DNA of 64,000 bases, taken from Deinococcus aerius (GTDB lineage: Bacteria > Deinococcota > Deinococci > Deinococcales > Deinococcaceae). Numbering within the stretch: position 1 is the stretch's first letter; each line of letters begins with the position of its first letter. Position numbers and translations under genes: made by a program. Below are positions 14,300-28,093 of this stretch, in pieces. The notes beneath the pieces were generated by a model. It did not search any database. It was not told where the DNA came from and saw nothing but the letters and a program-made list of their open reading frames with translations. The stretch spans positions 1 to 64,000 of the forward strand of contig NZ_BFAG01000004.1 of NCBI RefSeq assembly GCF_002897375.1. Direction: 5' to 3'.

Positions 14300-14656
14300 C
14301 GGCTCTTGGCATCTGAGAACTGCAATCCCCTAGGGTGTGCAACGCGCCGGAACGATGATGGTGGTCGCTCTTCGTCACCCCAGGTATGTGAAAACACATA
14401 CCTATCACGCCTGCAACACAGGCTCATCACATCTTTCAATCATTTCGTGATGTCCCCGCAGGATCAGCAATATCAGAGAGTACTAGAAGGAGAGCACATC
14501 TCCTCAGTAGTAAAAAAGGGTCCTCTCTTAGAGAAAAATTGCCCATCAGGCACCTGCCTAGATGTTTTTATGAAGGCCTTTTCCACGCCTGTGGTAAACC
14601 TTGCGCGTCGGCAAATTCAGCGCGTTCCCCGGTCCAACCCCACCTGGAGGTTCAGG
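14300..14656. other. low-GC divergent intergenic region
   Basis: About 357 bp between hisB and the protease gene hold no supported gene. Base composition is clearly lower in GC than the flanks. The region contains the palindrome at 14382-14403 and a weaker hairpin (GGAGA-gcaca-TCTCC, about 14490-14504). TGGAGG lies just before the protease ATG. It probably contains the protease promoter and regulatory sites. Confidence 0.5.
14382..14403. promoter_or_regulatory. perfect 9-bp inverted repeat upstream of protease gene
   Basis: AGGTATGTG and CACATACCT flank AAAA. The dyad fits an operator for a dimeric repressor or activator, or a small RNA hairpin. It lies about 80 bp from the hisB -10 box and 250 bp before the protease. 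Confidence 0.45.
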
Positions 14657-16213
<1,557 letters not shown>

Positions 16214-16221
16214 CCGCCGCC

Positions 16222-16254
16222 AACCCGGCCCTCCGCACAGGGGGAGGCCGGGTT
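16222..16254 (+). terminator. terminator after S8 protease
   Basis: The arms AACCCGGCC and GGCCGGGTT form a stem followed by the pyrimidine-rich run CTTCTCT. Confidence 0.65.
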
Positions 16255-16292
16255 CTTCTCTGCCCACTTTCCGCATCCTTCAGGAGGTCCGC

Positions 16293-17141
16293 ATGAAGAA
16301 GTTTCTCGCCCCGCTCGCCCTGCTCGGTTCGCTGGTCTTCACCGCCTGCGGCACCATCACGCCCCAGGCCGCCCAGTCCCTCCCCGAGGAGAGCATGACC
16401 ACGACCGGCACCGAGAAGGCGTTCGGCGAGCTGAGCGGCCAGATCGTCTACGGCACGGTGACGAGCGTGACGAACCGTCCCTACCAGGTCAGCGTGACGC
16501 CCAGCAACCAGATGAGCGGCGGCTGGTGCGGCGGCACCCTGATCAGCCCGAACTGGGTGATGACGGCGGCCCACTGCGTGGATGGCCAGAGCACGAGCAA
16601 CATGCGGGTGCGCGCAGGCATCAACAATCTGACCACCACGAGCGGGCAGCTCCGCACGCCGAGCCAGATCATCATCCACCCGTACTATGGCGGGGCCAGC
16701 AGCGGCTACGATATCGCGCTCATCAAGGTCAGCACGGCCTTCACGCTGGGCAGCACCGTCCAGACGGCCGCCCTGCCCGGGAACAGCGCCGAGTCCGCGC
16801 TTGACGTGAACGGCAAGAGCGCCACCGTGAGCGGCTGGGGCAAGACCGAGACGGGCGCGTACAGCAACACGGCGCTGCGTGAGGTCACCATCCCTATTAC
16901 TCCCACGGGCAGCGACTGCGGCAGCCGCCCGAGCAACACGATCTGCGGCAAGTACGCCAGCGGCAAGGACAGTTGCAACGGGGACAGCGGCGGTCCCCTT
17001 GCCGCGCCGTACAACGGCAAATACTACGTGCTGGGCATCGTGAGCTACGGTCCCAGCGAGTGCCGCGGATACGGGGTCTACACCCGCGTGAACGGGTACA
17101 TCAACTGGATCTACCAGCAGACAGGAATTGCCGCGCAGTAA
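16293..17141 (+). CDS. secreted trypsin-like S1 protease (lipoprotein)
   Basis: This 282-residue protein has a lipoprotein signal (LVFTACG, Cys19) and a chymotrypsin-fold domain. The triad is His94 (TAAHC), Asp140 (YDIALIKV) and Ser232 (GDSGGPL). Asp226, six residues before the nucleophile, occupies the S1-pocket position that gives trypsin specificity for Arg/Lys. The Cys79-Cys95 and Cys228 positions fit the conserved disulfides. CAGGAGGT lies before the ATG. The gene follows the S8 protease and ends in its own terminator. Confidence 0.94.
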   Translation: MKKFLAPLALLGSLVFTACGTITPQAAQSLPEESMTTTGTEKAFGELSGQIVYGTVTSVTNRPYQVSVTPSNQMSGGWCGGTLISPNWVMTAAHCVDGQSTSNMRVRAGINNLTTTSGQLRTPSQIIIHPYYGGASSGYDIALIKVSTAFTLGSTVQTAALPGNSAESALDVNGKSATVSGWGKTETGAYSNTALREVTIPITPTGSDCGSRPSNTICGKYASGKDSCNGDSGGPLAAPYNGKYYVLGIVSYGPSECRGYGVYTRVNGYINWIYQQTGIAAQ

Positions 17142-17156
17142 CCCGCGTCCCGCCCT

Positions 17157-17184
17157 CGCCCCTGGCCCGCGCCGGGGGCGTTTT
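17157..17184 (+). terminator. rho-independent terminator after S1 protease
   Basis: CGCCCC and GGGGCG arms enclose a 12-nt loop and are followed by TTTT. Confidence 0.7.
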
Positions 17185-17232
17185 GCCGTTCATCAGAAAG
17201 AATTCGGTAAGAGTCGGGGAACAGCGCCCCAA

Positions 17233-17249
17233 TTACGCCTTGACCGTAA
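17233..17249 (+). promoter_or_regulatory. RDRM operator (DdrO site) of ddrA
   Basis: TTACGCCTTGACCGTAA is a 17-bp dyad (TTACG-N7-CGTAA) matching the radiation/desiccation response motif bound by the repressor DdrO. It lies about 25 bp before the ddrA start, where a repressor would block RNA polymerase. Induction after DNA damage would follow cleavage of DdrO by IrrE/PprI, as established in the genus. Confidence 0.85.
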
Positions 17250-17253
17250 TCGC

Positions 17254-17879
<626 letters not shown>

Positions 17880-17883
<4 letters not shown>

Positions 17884-17972
17884 GCCCCGTCAGCCCCCGG
17901 CACCTCGCCGCCGTGATGCTCGTCGTCCTGACCCTGACCCTGCTGGGCGGCGCGCTGGCGAAGCTGCTGTAA
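17880..17972 (+). CDS. possible 30-residue membrane peptide after ddrA
   Basis: A GTG overlaps the ddrA stop (GTGA) and opens a 30-codon frame with one hydrophobic helix (LAAVMLVVLTLTLLGGALAKLL), ending in TAA before the terminator. The coupling and composition fit a small single-pass membrane peptide. Its short length means that chance cannot be excluded. Confidence 0.4.
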
Positions 17973-17987
17973 ATCGAACTTCCTCCC

Positions 17988-18022
17988 GGCCACGGCTCAG
18001 GCGATACCCCTGGGCCGTGGCC
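17988..18022 (+). terminator. hairpin terminator after ddrA
   Basis: GGCCACGGC and GCCGTGGCC form a 9-bp stem, followed by TCCTTGT. It lies between convergent ddrA and hrpB. Confidence 0.6.
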
Positions 18023-18048
18023 TCCTTGTGGGAGTTCCCGCGCCCCTG

Positions 18049-20538
<2,490 letters not shown>

Positions 20539-20580
20539 GGTAGCGGGAAAGGGGAAGGGGTGGGGAGCCGCGGGGCCAAC

Positions 20581-21048
20581 TTACGGTGCTTCGTCAGCGT
20601 CTGATCCAAGGAGTACCAGAAAGGCTCGCACCGCATTGTCGTAGAAGCGTGCATGGGCCGGACTCGCCAACCGTTCATACATTGGGTAGATCATAAGGCT
20701 CAAGTCGTTAATACTTATATCTGTGAAGTCATCACAGAAGGGGTGAATATCTATTTGTACCGGTACATCAGGCTCCAGCTCTTGCATAAGCATGGCAAAT
20801 TGAAGAAGGTACGGGAGGGCGATTGCACCCAAAAAGGTTGATGCAGGGGGGGTTGGTAGGTAGAGGTAGCTCGTCCGGTACTCATCGTCTAAGGCGAACC
20901 ACCGCACGATTTGGCGGTCACTTACCTGCTGTGCGACCTCTGCCCCAGATTTGTATGTGAAAGGGTCCTCGGCCATCTCTTGTCGCTTCCCTTCCACCCA
21001 CTCCCTGCGCCACTGCGCCCCCCGCACCATGTATACATCCTGTGTCAC
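20581..21048 (-). CDS. low-GC protein of unknown function
   Basis: This 155-residue acidic protein has no signal peptide. It contains an aromatic-rich region (WFALDDEYRTSYLYLP), a hydrophobic stretch (LGAIALPYLLQFAMLM) and an Asp-rich segment (DIHPFCDDFTDISINDLSLM). No family was recognised. Base composition is clearly lower in GC than hrpB and the oxidoreductase gene on either side, as with the Imm53-like gene in the trp operon, suggesting transfer. Its size and acidity would suit an orphan immunity protein, but that is speculation. GTG at 21048 or ATG at 21030 could be the start. Confidence 0.6.
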   Translation of the reverse strand: MTQDVYMVRGAQWRREWVEGKRQEMAEDPFTYKSGAEVAQQVSDRQIVRWFALDDEYRTSYLYLPTPPASTFLGAIALPYLLQFAMLMQELEPDVPVQIDIHPFCDDFTDISINDLSLMIYPMYERLASPAHARFYDNAVRAFLVLLGSDADEAP

Positions 21049-21099
21049 TTTTGCATTTCACCAGATCTGGCAGGGCTTCCTCTCAACGAGGAACACCAG

Positions 21100-22068
21100 T
21101 CACGACGCCTCACCCCCGCTTGGCGGCTCGCCCGCCTCCTCGCCCGGGGACTTGTGGAAGGCGGCGCCCAGCTTCCGCACGTCCTCGTGGATCAGGGTGG
21201 TGTTCAGCGAGACGGCGGCGAGCATGCCGCTCGCGGCGGCGCTCATGACGTACTGGGGGGCGCCCGTCATGTCGCCCGCCGCCCACACGCCGCGCACGCT
21301 CGTCATGCCGTGCTCGTTCACGACCACCCGGCTCTTCCCGTTCAGCTCGCACCCCAGGGCGGCGGGCAGGGTGCTGTTCTGGACCTGGGTGGGGTTCAGG
21401 AAGATGGCGTGCAGCGTGATCTGCTCGCCCCCGCGAAACTTCACCCGCACCGTGTCCTGCCCCCCCAAGCGCAGGATGGGCGCCGTGTGGACCCGGACGT
21501 TCAGCCGCCGCAGGTCCTCCCGCTGCTCGTCCGTCAACTCGTCGGGGCCGTCGGTGAGCAGCACGACCCGGTGGGACCACGCCCGCACGCTCAGGGCGAG
21601 GTGGTGGCCCTCCTGCCCGGACCCCAGCACGCCCAGGAGATGTTCGCGGTTGGGCCAGCCGTCGCAGTACGGGCAGTGGTGGACGGTGTGGCCCCAGCGT
21701 TCGCGCAGGCCGGGCACGTTGGGCAGCACGTCGCGCACCCCCGTGGCGAGCAGCAACCGCCGGGCCCGCACCCAGCCGCCGTCGTGCCGCACCGCGAACC
21801 CGTCCGGGAGACAGCGGGCCTCGCGGGCCATGTCGGGACACACGGTCACCGGGTAGGGCTCCAGGTCCGCCAGCCCCAGCGTCTTGAGCCCGGTGGGGGG
21901 AGTTCCGTCCCGGGTAAAAACGCCGTGGGCGGCAGTCGCCTTGGCATTGCGGGGGGGTCCGCCATCGAGGAGCAGCACCCGCCGCCCCGCGCCTCCCAGC
22001 ACGAGCGCGGCGTTGAGTCCGGCCGGACCAGCACCCACCACAACAGCGTCAAATTCCTGCATGTTCAC
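21100..22068 (-). CDS. thioredoxin-reductase-like FAD oxidoreductase
   Basis: This 322-residue pyridine nucleotide-disulfide oxidoreductase carries an N-terminal FAD motif (VVVGAGPAGLNAAL), a CPYCDG redox pair near residue 132, a weaker NAD(P) site (VLGSGQEG), and the second FAD motif GVWAAGDM near residue 275. It resembles the stand-alone TrxB-like enzymes of mycothiol- and bacillithiol-type systems, but the electron partner is unknown. Its GTG overlaps the stop of the SDR gene upstream (GTGA), so both are made together. Confidence 0.88.
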   Translation of the reverse strand: MNMQEFDAVVVGAGPAGLNAALVLGGAGRRVLLLDGGPPRNAKATAAHGVFTRDGTPPTGLKTLGLADLEPYPVTVCPDMAREARCLPDGFAVRHDGGWVRARRLLLATGVRDVLPNVPGLRERWGHTVHHCPYCDGWPNREHLLGVLGSGQEGHHLALSVRAWSHRVVLLTDGPDELTDEQREDLRRLNVRVHTAPILRLGGQDTVRVKFRGGEQITLHAIFLNPTQVQNSTLPAALGCELNGKSRVVVNEHGMTSVRGVWAAGDMTGAPQYVMSAAASGMLAAVSLNTTLIHEDVRKLGAAFHKSPGEEAGEPPSGGEAS

Positions 22069-22766
22069 GCTCCCCGGGGGCCGGGACGCACGCTCACGTC
22101 CGGGAGGGTGGCGTCGCGGGGGGCGTCCAGCACGAAGCGAATGGTGGCGGCGACCGTCGCGGGGTCAATAAAGTCTGCCGGGTCGTACTCCCCGCCCTCC
22201 TGCGCGCGGACCTTCTGCTGCATGGGGGTGGCGGTGCGGCCCGGGTACACGGTGGAGACGCGGACCCCGTGCGGGGCCTCCTCGTCCCTGAGCGCGTCGG
22301 CCAATGCCCGCAGGGCGAACTTGCTCGCCGCGTAGCTCGCCCAGCCGGGGTTGGCCCGCAGCCCCGCCCCGCTGTTGACAAAGACGAGGGTGCCGCGTTC
22401 CGCCCGCACCGTGGGCAGGAGAACTCTGGTCAGGGCGGCGGGGGCGACCACGTTCACCGCGAGGGTGTGCGTCCAGACCTCGGGCGGCTGTTCGGCCACC
22501 GCGCCGAGTTCGACGACGCCCGCGTTGTGGACCACGTTCGTCACGCGGCCCAGCCCCGCCACCGCTTCCCCGAACGTCCCGGGCCGGGTGAGATCCAGCA
22601 CGAGGGGCCTGGCACCGCCCACCTCGGAACACAACGCCGAGAGCCGCCCCTCGTCCCGCCCCTGGAGGATGAGGTCGTGCGTGCCCGCCAGCGCCCGCGC
22701 GAGCGCCGCGCCGATCCCGCCCGCCGCCCCGGTGATGAGCGTCACGGGTCTTGCCGAATCCGTCAT
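22065..22766 (-). CDS. short-chain dehydrogenase/reductase
   Basis: This 233-residue SDR has the cofactor loop TGAAGGIGAALA near residue 14, the NAG motif (VVHNAGV), the catalytic Ser in VNSGAG and the YxxxK pair in YAASKF. Substrate and cofactor preference are not evident. It is coupled to the flavin oxidoreductase downstream. The start at 22766 is supported by TAGCCT 6 nt upstream. Confidence 0.9.
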   Translation of the reverse strand: MTDSARPVTLITGAAGGIGAALARALAGTHDLILQGRDEGRLSALCSEVGGARPLVLDLTRPGTFGEAVAGLGRVTNVVHNAGVVELGAVAEQPPEVWTHTLAVNVVAPAALTRVLLPTVRAERGTLVFVNSGAGLRANPGWASYAASKFALRALADALRDEEAPHGVRVSTVYPGRTATPMQQKVRAQEGGEYDPADFIDPATVAATIRFVLDAPRDATLPDVSVRPGPRGA

Positions 22767-22772
22767 TCGCGG

Positions 22773-22778
22773 AGGCTA
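22773..22778 (-). promoter_or_regulatory. -10 box of SDR/oxidoreductase operon
   Basis: Minus-strand TAGCCT lies 6 nt before the ATG at 22766. Confidence 0.55.
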
Positions 22779-23120
22779 ACGCACCAGGCGCGACCGGAAA
22801 TGCTGTTCCTGAAACCAAATGGCCTTCATGATCTCTGCATCCGACGGGCGCGGGCCCGGGCGGACGACGATGAGCTTGTCCTCCACGTCGTCCTCACGCA
22901 GGATGACCGCCGTGACCACGCCCTCCGCCTCGCGCACGGGCACCTCCCAGCCGAGGAGGTAGGCGTCTATGGGCTGGCCGTCGCCGCCCAGCGTGCCGGG
23001 CACCTCGCCGTAGTTCACCGGGTACACCAGGTCCGGCCAACGGGGGTGGACGCTTCCCAGCGGGCGGTCCACCACCACGCGGACGGTCTGCCCCAGGAAT
23101 GGGGTCAGGTCAGGTTTCAC
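22776..23120 (-). CDS. short inorganic pyrophosphatase-family protein
   Basis: This 114-residue protein matches the compact class of soluble inorganic pyrophosphatase-like proteins. YPVNYGEVPGTLGGDGQPIDAYLLG aligns with the substrate and metal region of type I PPases (the conserved YG, D and D), and REDDVEDKLIVV with the next Asp-containing strand. It is shorter than E. coli PPase (about 175 residues), so hydrolysis of pyrophosphate is probable but not certain. It starts with GTG and follows a lipoprotein gene on the same strand. Confidence 0.75.
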   Translation of the reverse strand: MKPDLTPFLGQTVRVVVDRPLGSVHPRWPDLVYPVNYGEVPGTLGGDGQPIDAYLLGWEVPVREAEGVVTAVILREDDVEDKLIVVRPGPRPSDAEIMKAIWFQEQHFRSRLVR

Positions 23121-23132
23121 GGCCCGGGCCGC

Positions 23133-23651
23133 TCAGAACCTCGCGCGGGCCTTCATGCTCGTCAGGCGGAGCTGTTCGCCCGTCAGGCTGTCCCCGCGCA
23201 CCGCCCGCACCCCGAAGTAGCCGTGCCCGGCCCTGCCCGCCTCGTCGAGCGCCGGGCCGGAGAGGGTGAAGCCCTTGCTCGCCCCCGGCTGGAGCGAGAT
23301 GGTCCCGATGGCCTGGGCGCTCTCCCCCGCCGGGTCGCAGGCCGCGACATCGGCGGTGAGGTCCTGGCAGCCGGGGGGCATGCTGGTCCGCACGTACACG
23401 GCCACCTCGCTCAGGTTGCCGGTCAGCGCCGTGTACCTCGCGTCGCCGGAGATGCTGAGGCCCTGGAGGATCTTGGGGATGGACGCGCCCCCGAAGGCAT
23501 CCTGGCGCACGTAGATGACCCGGCCCCGCGAGGCGGCGCTGGACTGGAGGTCCAGGGTCACGTCGGGGATGTTGACGGGCGGGGTGGGGATCACGCCGCA
23601 CGCGGAGAGGGTCAGGGCAGCGGCGAGTCCGGTGAGCAATGTGCGGTTCAA
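23133..23651 (-). CDS. lipoprotein of unknown function
   Basis: This 172-residue protein has a lipoprotein signal (ALTLSACG). The mature part is predicted beta-rich, with a single pair of Cys near [11 protein letters not shown] and no recognised domain. It probably starts with TTG at 23651, which is preceded at 7 nt by AGGAGG and overlaps the stop of the SDR gene upstream (TTGA). It is cotranscribed with that SDR and the pyrophosphatase-like gene. Confidence 0.65.
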   Translation of the reverse strand: MNRTLLTGLAAALTLSACGVIPTPPVNIPDVTLDLQSSAASRGRVIYVRQDAFGGASIPKILQGLSISGDARYTALTGNLSEVAVYVRTSMPPGCQDLTADVAACDPAGESAQAIGTISLQPGASKGFTLSGPALDEAGRAGHGYFGVRAVRGDSLTGEQLRLTSMKARARF

Positions 23652-24352
23652 AACACGACCTCCTGGGTTACGGGATGGAGCACCACTTCGTCAATGCGGG
23701 CATGGGGAGGGGCGGAAAGGGCGTACATGACAGCGGCGGCCACGTCGGCGGGGGGCAACCGGGCGGCGCGGTCGGCCTCGCCGCGAACCCTGCCCCCAAA
23801 GGTGGTGTCCACCCTCCCCGGGCGGACCTCGGTGACGCGCAGGCCGTACGCCTGCCCCTCGAAGGCGAGCGCCCGGGTGACGGCCCGCCCCGCGTGCTTG
23901 CTGGCGGTGTAGAGGGCGCCGTTCGGGAAAGTCCGGTCCGACACGTCGCTCGTGACGTTCACGACCTGCGACCCCTCGCCCCGCGCGTGCCGCCCGCGGA
24001 AATGAGGGATCAGGGCGCGGGTCACGAGGAGCGTTCCGAGCACGTTCGTGTCCATCACGCGGCGGTACTCGGCCACGGTGATCTCCTCAACGGGGGCGAA
24101 GGAGCCGACCCCGGCGTTGTTCACCAGCGTGTCCACCCCGGCGCGCACGGCCACCCCCGCGAACGCACTCACGCTGGCCTCGTCGGTCACGTCCAGGGGA
24201 TGAACCTCCGCCCCCTCCAGACCTTCCACGTTCCTCGCCCCGGCGACCACCCGCGCGCCCCGGGCAAGCAGCGCCTCGACGACGGCGCGTCCGATGCCCC
24301 GGCTCGCCCCGGTCACCGCGACCACCCGGCCCACGAGGGTTTCCTCCGCCAC
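23648..24352 (-). CDS. short-chain dehydrogenase/reductase
   Basis: This 234-residue SDR has [11 protein letters not shown] at the cofactor loop, NNAGVGSF, and a YTASKHAG catalytic pair. GTG at 24352 was chosen over a longer upstream ATG because TACCTT lies 6 nt before it and the longer reading would run through this promoter. The substrate is unknown. It heads an operon with a lipoprotein and a pyrophosphatase-like gene. Confidence 0.9.
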   Translation of the reverse strand: MAEETLVGRVVAVTGASRGIGRAVVEALLARGARVVAGARNVEGLEGAEVHPLDVTDEASVSAFAGVAVRAGVDTLVNNAGVGSFAPVEEITVAEYRRVMDTNVLGTLLVTRALIPHFRGRHARGEGSQVVNVTSDVSDRTFPNGALYTASKHAGRAVTRALAFEGQAYGLRVTEVRPGRVDTTFGGRVRGEADRAARLPPADVAAAVMYALSAPPHARIDEVVLHPVTQEVVF

Positions 24353-24358
24353 GCGGGA

Positions 24359-24364
24359 AAGGTA
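24359..24364 (-). promoter_or_regulatory. -10 box of SDR operon
   Basis: Minus-strand TACCTT lies 6 nt before the GTG at 24352. The divergent -10 box is only 36 bp away. Confidence 0.55.
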
Positions 24365-24399
24365 GCAGCGGCCGTCCCACGAAACTCTGACAGCCGCGC

Positions 24400-24405
24400 T
24401 ACCCT
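24400..24405 (+). promoter_or_regulatory. -10 box of RlmI-like gene
   Basis: TACCCT lies 6 nt before the ATG at 24412, indicating a leaderless transcript. Confidence 0.55.
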
Positions 24406-24411
24406 GCACGG

Positions 24412-25599
<1,188 letters not shown>

Positions 25600-25654
25600 T
25601 ACGAACTTGCGGTGAGTCGAAGACGAGGGGCGAGCGGCGCGAGTGGCAAAGAAG

Positions 25655-25721
25655 ACCGACTGGCTCTGATTCCAGACCATCCGGGAAAGCGCCGTAAGGT
25701 CTTCCATCGCCGCCAGTCGGT
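25655..25721. terminator. nested inverted repeat between convergent genes
   Basis: A perfect 10-bp outer stem (ACCGACTGGC / GCCAGTCGGT) encloses an inner stem AGACC / GGTCT (25674-25678 and 25698-25702). The 67-bp structure lies between convergent genes and could stop transcription from both sides, but has no T-run. It could also be a copy of a small interspersed repeat. Confidence 0.5.
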
Positions 25722-25746
25722 ATGAGGGGCTTTTCCCCGCGCCCCC

Positions 25747-26439
25747 TTACTCCGACTCCGCCGCCTCCAGCGAGACTTCCTCCAACGCTCCGGGGCTCAG
25801 CAGGGTCACCGTCTGGGCCGCGGCCCGCACGACGCCCTGCGCCTCCAGCTTCTTCAGGACTCTTGAAACCGTCTCGCGGCTGCTGCTCGTGCGGGCCATG
25901 ATGTCCGCCGTGCCCAGCGGCAGCACCTCGGGGTGGGGTACGCCCGCCGCCACGCGCTGCGCGTACAGGCTGGAGAACACGTGGGCGAGCGCGGCCTCGG
26001 TGTTCTGCCCGAAGGCGATGAGTTCATCGTTGAGCAGGGTGACCCGCCGGGCGAGCATCTCGGCGAGGTTCCACAGCACGCCGGGATGGCGGCGCAGGAT
26101 GAGTTCGAAGTGCTCGCGGTGCAGCATCAGCGTGCGGACCGGGGTGAGCGCCCGCACCGACGCGCTGCGGTCCTGGCGGGCCAGCACGGCGGTCTCGCCC
26201 ACGACCCCGGGGGCGTAGAGGTCGCCCAGCACCCGCTCGCGGCTGCCCAGGCTGACGCGGCTGACCCGCACCGCCCCCGACGTGATCAGGTGCAGCGCCT
26301 CGCCCGGGTCGTCCTGCGCCACGAGGAGTTCGCCCGGCGCGAAGCTCCGCTCGGTCACCACCTTCAGCGCCTCATGCAGGGCCTCCTCCGGGACGTTCTG
26401 GAAGAGGGGGGAGAGTTTCAGATCGTCCAGATGGGCCAT
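25747..26439 (-). CDS. Crp/Fnr family transcriptional regulator
   Basis: This 230-residue protein has an N-terminal cyclic-nucleotide-binding domain (residues 5-120, GELLVAQDDPGEALHLI and GVVGETAVLARQDRSASVRAL) and a C-terminal winged helix. The recognition helix is in TSSSRETVSRVLKKLEAQGVV. No Fe-S or haem cysteines are seen, so nucleotide or another ligand is likely. The ATG at 26439 was chosen because of TAGCAT 8 nt upstream. D. radiodurans has several such regulators, including the stress regulator DdrI; which one this is cannot be decided. Confidence 0.88.
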   Translation of the reverse strand: MAHLDDLKLSPLFQNVPEEALHEALKVVTERSFAPGELLVAQDDPGEALHLITSGAVRVSRVSLGSRERVLGDLYAPGVVGETAVLARQDRSASVRALTPVRTLMLHREHFELILRRHPGVLWNLAEMLARRVTLLNDELIAFGQNTEAALAHVFSSLYAQRVAAGVPHPEVLPLGTADIMARTSSSRETVSRVLKKLEAQGVVRAAAQTVTLLSPGALEEVSLEAAESE

Positions 26440-26447
26440 CGGGGCGC

Positions 26448-26453
26448 ATGCTA
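26448..26453 (-). promoter_or_regulatory. -10 box of Crp-type regulator
   Basis: Minus-strand TAGCAT lies 8 nt before the ATG at 26439. Confidence 0.45.
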
Positions 26454-26700
26454 GCGCCTGGTATGGGCCGTCATATGGGACGGGGGCCACGACGGGGCGG
26501 CCGCGTGCCGTGCCCAGAGTTCCGGGCCTCTTCCCGGCTGAGCAGCAGACAGGGGGACGGCGATGGGGGGGGTTCCCTCAGACATTGGGGGGAGAACCCC
26601 CAGATGTAAGAAAGTATTCAAATCTGACCGCCGAACATGGCTCGGGGAGGGTAGGTCACGCCGCGCCAGGCTGACCTGCCTCCTCCCCGAAAGGAGCAGC

Positions 26701-28008
26701 ATGAAGCCAAGAAGTCTCGTTCAGGGCGCCCTCGGCCTGTGTACGGCGGCGCTGATCGCGGGGTGTTCGCAGTCGCCGGGGACGCCAGCGGCGCAGGCGT
26801 ACCGTCCCGCCTACATCCTCCAGGTCCCTGTTACGGCGCAGGACACGACGCAGGAGCTGGAGGGGCGCTACGGCGGCAAGGTCGTGGAGCTGAACACCCA
26901 GGAGGGATACGCCGTCCTGGGGCTCGATCAGGCGGCGGCGAAGACCCAGAACCTGCGTGCCCAGGCGCTGGGCGACGGCCCTGTCGCCGAACCCAACCTC
27001 AACCAGTTCCAGGGAGGGGCATTGGCGTTGATGGCGGGAAGCCGGAGTATCTGGATGGGTGGTGAGTGGCAGGCGTGGGCTGGTGGATCACGTAGCATCT
27101 GGATGGGTGGTCAATACGCGCCCCTCGTCCAGAACACTCAATCCCTCCAACAGATCAAGCTGGAGAACGCCCAAAAACTCGCACCTAACCTTGCCGCGGG
27201 CGTGAAGGTCGCCGTGATCGACACGGGGATCGACCTGAACCACCCGGCCTTCGCGGGGGCGCTGGCACCGTCTACCGAGTGGAAGGACTTCTACGGCAAC
27301 GACAACCTGCCGCAGGAGGAAGGCATACTCGGCGTCGGCGGCTACGGCCACGGCACAGCGGTTGCCAGTATTATCTTGCAGGTCGCCCCCAAGGCCACGA
27401 TCCTGCCCCTGCGCGTCCTGGGTCCAAATGGTGAAGGCGATACCCTTCAGGTCGCCAACGCCATCAAGTACGCCGTTGCCCAGAAGGCGAGGGTTATCAA
27501 CCTGAGCTTGGGCAGCACCACCAAGTCAGACGCCGTGCAAAGCGCCATCCAGGCGGCCACGACCGCTGGTGTTCTCGTCGTGTCCTCGGCGGGCAACGAC
27601 AACACGCCCACCATCACCTACCCGGCGGTAACGGCCGACGACAAGGGGCCGTTGGGCGAGCGCAGCCTCAGCGTGGGCAGCGTCAACAGCCTTAACCTCA
27701 AGTCCTCGTTCTCCAACTATTCCCCCGACCTCGAACTCAGCGCCCCTGGCGAGAACATCTTCGCGGCGGGTCCCGGCAACCTGCTGGTGGCCTGGAGCGG
27801 CACCTCGATGGCCGCGCCCATGGCGGCCGGAGGTCTGGCGCTGGCCCTCGGTCAGACGCTGGCAGTGGACATCAAGGATGTCACCAGGAAAATGGCCGAG
27901 AACGGCTTCGACCTGTATAGCAGCGGCTTGAACTCCGCGTACAAGGACAAGCTGGGCAAGCGGCGCCTGGACCTGGAACTGTTCCTCAAAAGCACCATCA
28001 GGTACTGA
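26701..28008 (+). CDS. S8 family serine protease lipoprotein
   Basis: This 435-residue protein has a lipobox (LIAGC, Cys22), a propeptide-like region and an S8 domain. The catalytic residues are Asp174 (VAVIDTGID), His217 in GHGTAVAS (Ala replaces the usual second His) and Ser369 in [12 protein letters not shown]. Just before the catalytic domain GSRSIWMGG occurs twice (residues 113-121 and 129-137), an unusual Trp-containing duplication possibly marking the propeptide cleavage region. AGGAGC lies before the ATG. It should be anchored outside the cytoplasm. It differs in architecture from the S8 protease at 14.7 kb, with no C-terminal PPC domain. Confidence 0.9.
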   Translation: MKPRSLVQGALGLCTAALIAGCSQSPGTPAAQAYRPAYILQVPVTAQDTTQELEGRYGGKVVELNTQEGYAVLGLDQAAAKTQNLRAQALGDGPVAEPNLNQFQGGALALMAGSRSIWMGGEWQAWAGGSRSIWMGGQYAPLVQNTQSLQQIKLENAQKLAPNLAAGVKVAVIDTGIDLNHPAFAGALAPSTEWKDFYGNDNLPQEEGILGVGGYGHGTAVASIILQVAPKATILPLRVLGPNGEGDTLQVANAIKYAVAQKARVINLSLGSTTKSDAVQSAIQAATTAGVLVVSSAGNDNTPTITYPAVTADDKGPLGERSLSVGSVNSLNLKSSFSNYSPDLELSAPGENIFAAGPGNLLVAWSGTSMAAPMAAGGLALALGQTLAVDIKDVTRKMAENGFDLYSSGLNSAYKDKLGKRRLDLELFLKSTIRY

Positions 28009-28020
28009 GCACCAGGAGGA

Positions 28021-28050
28021 GCGAGGACGGGGAGAGTTCCCCGTCCTCGC
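28021..28050 (+). terminator. strong hairpin terminator
   Basis: GCGAGGACGGGGA and TCCCCGTCCTCGC form a 13-bp perfect stem with a GAGT loop, followed by CCTTGT. Confidence 0.75.
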
Positions 28051-28093
28051 CCTTGTAAGAGCGCGGAAAGCCCCGAAGGGAAAACATGGGCGC

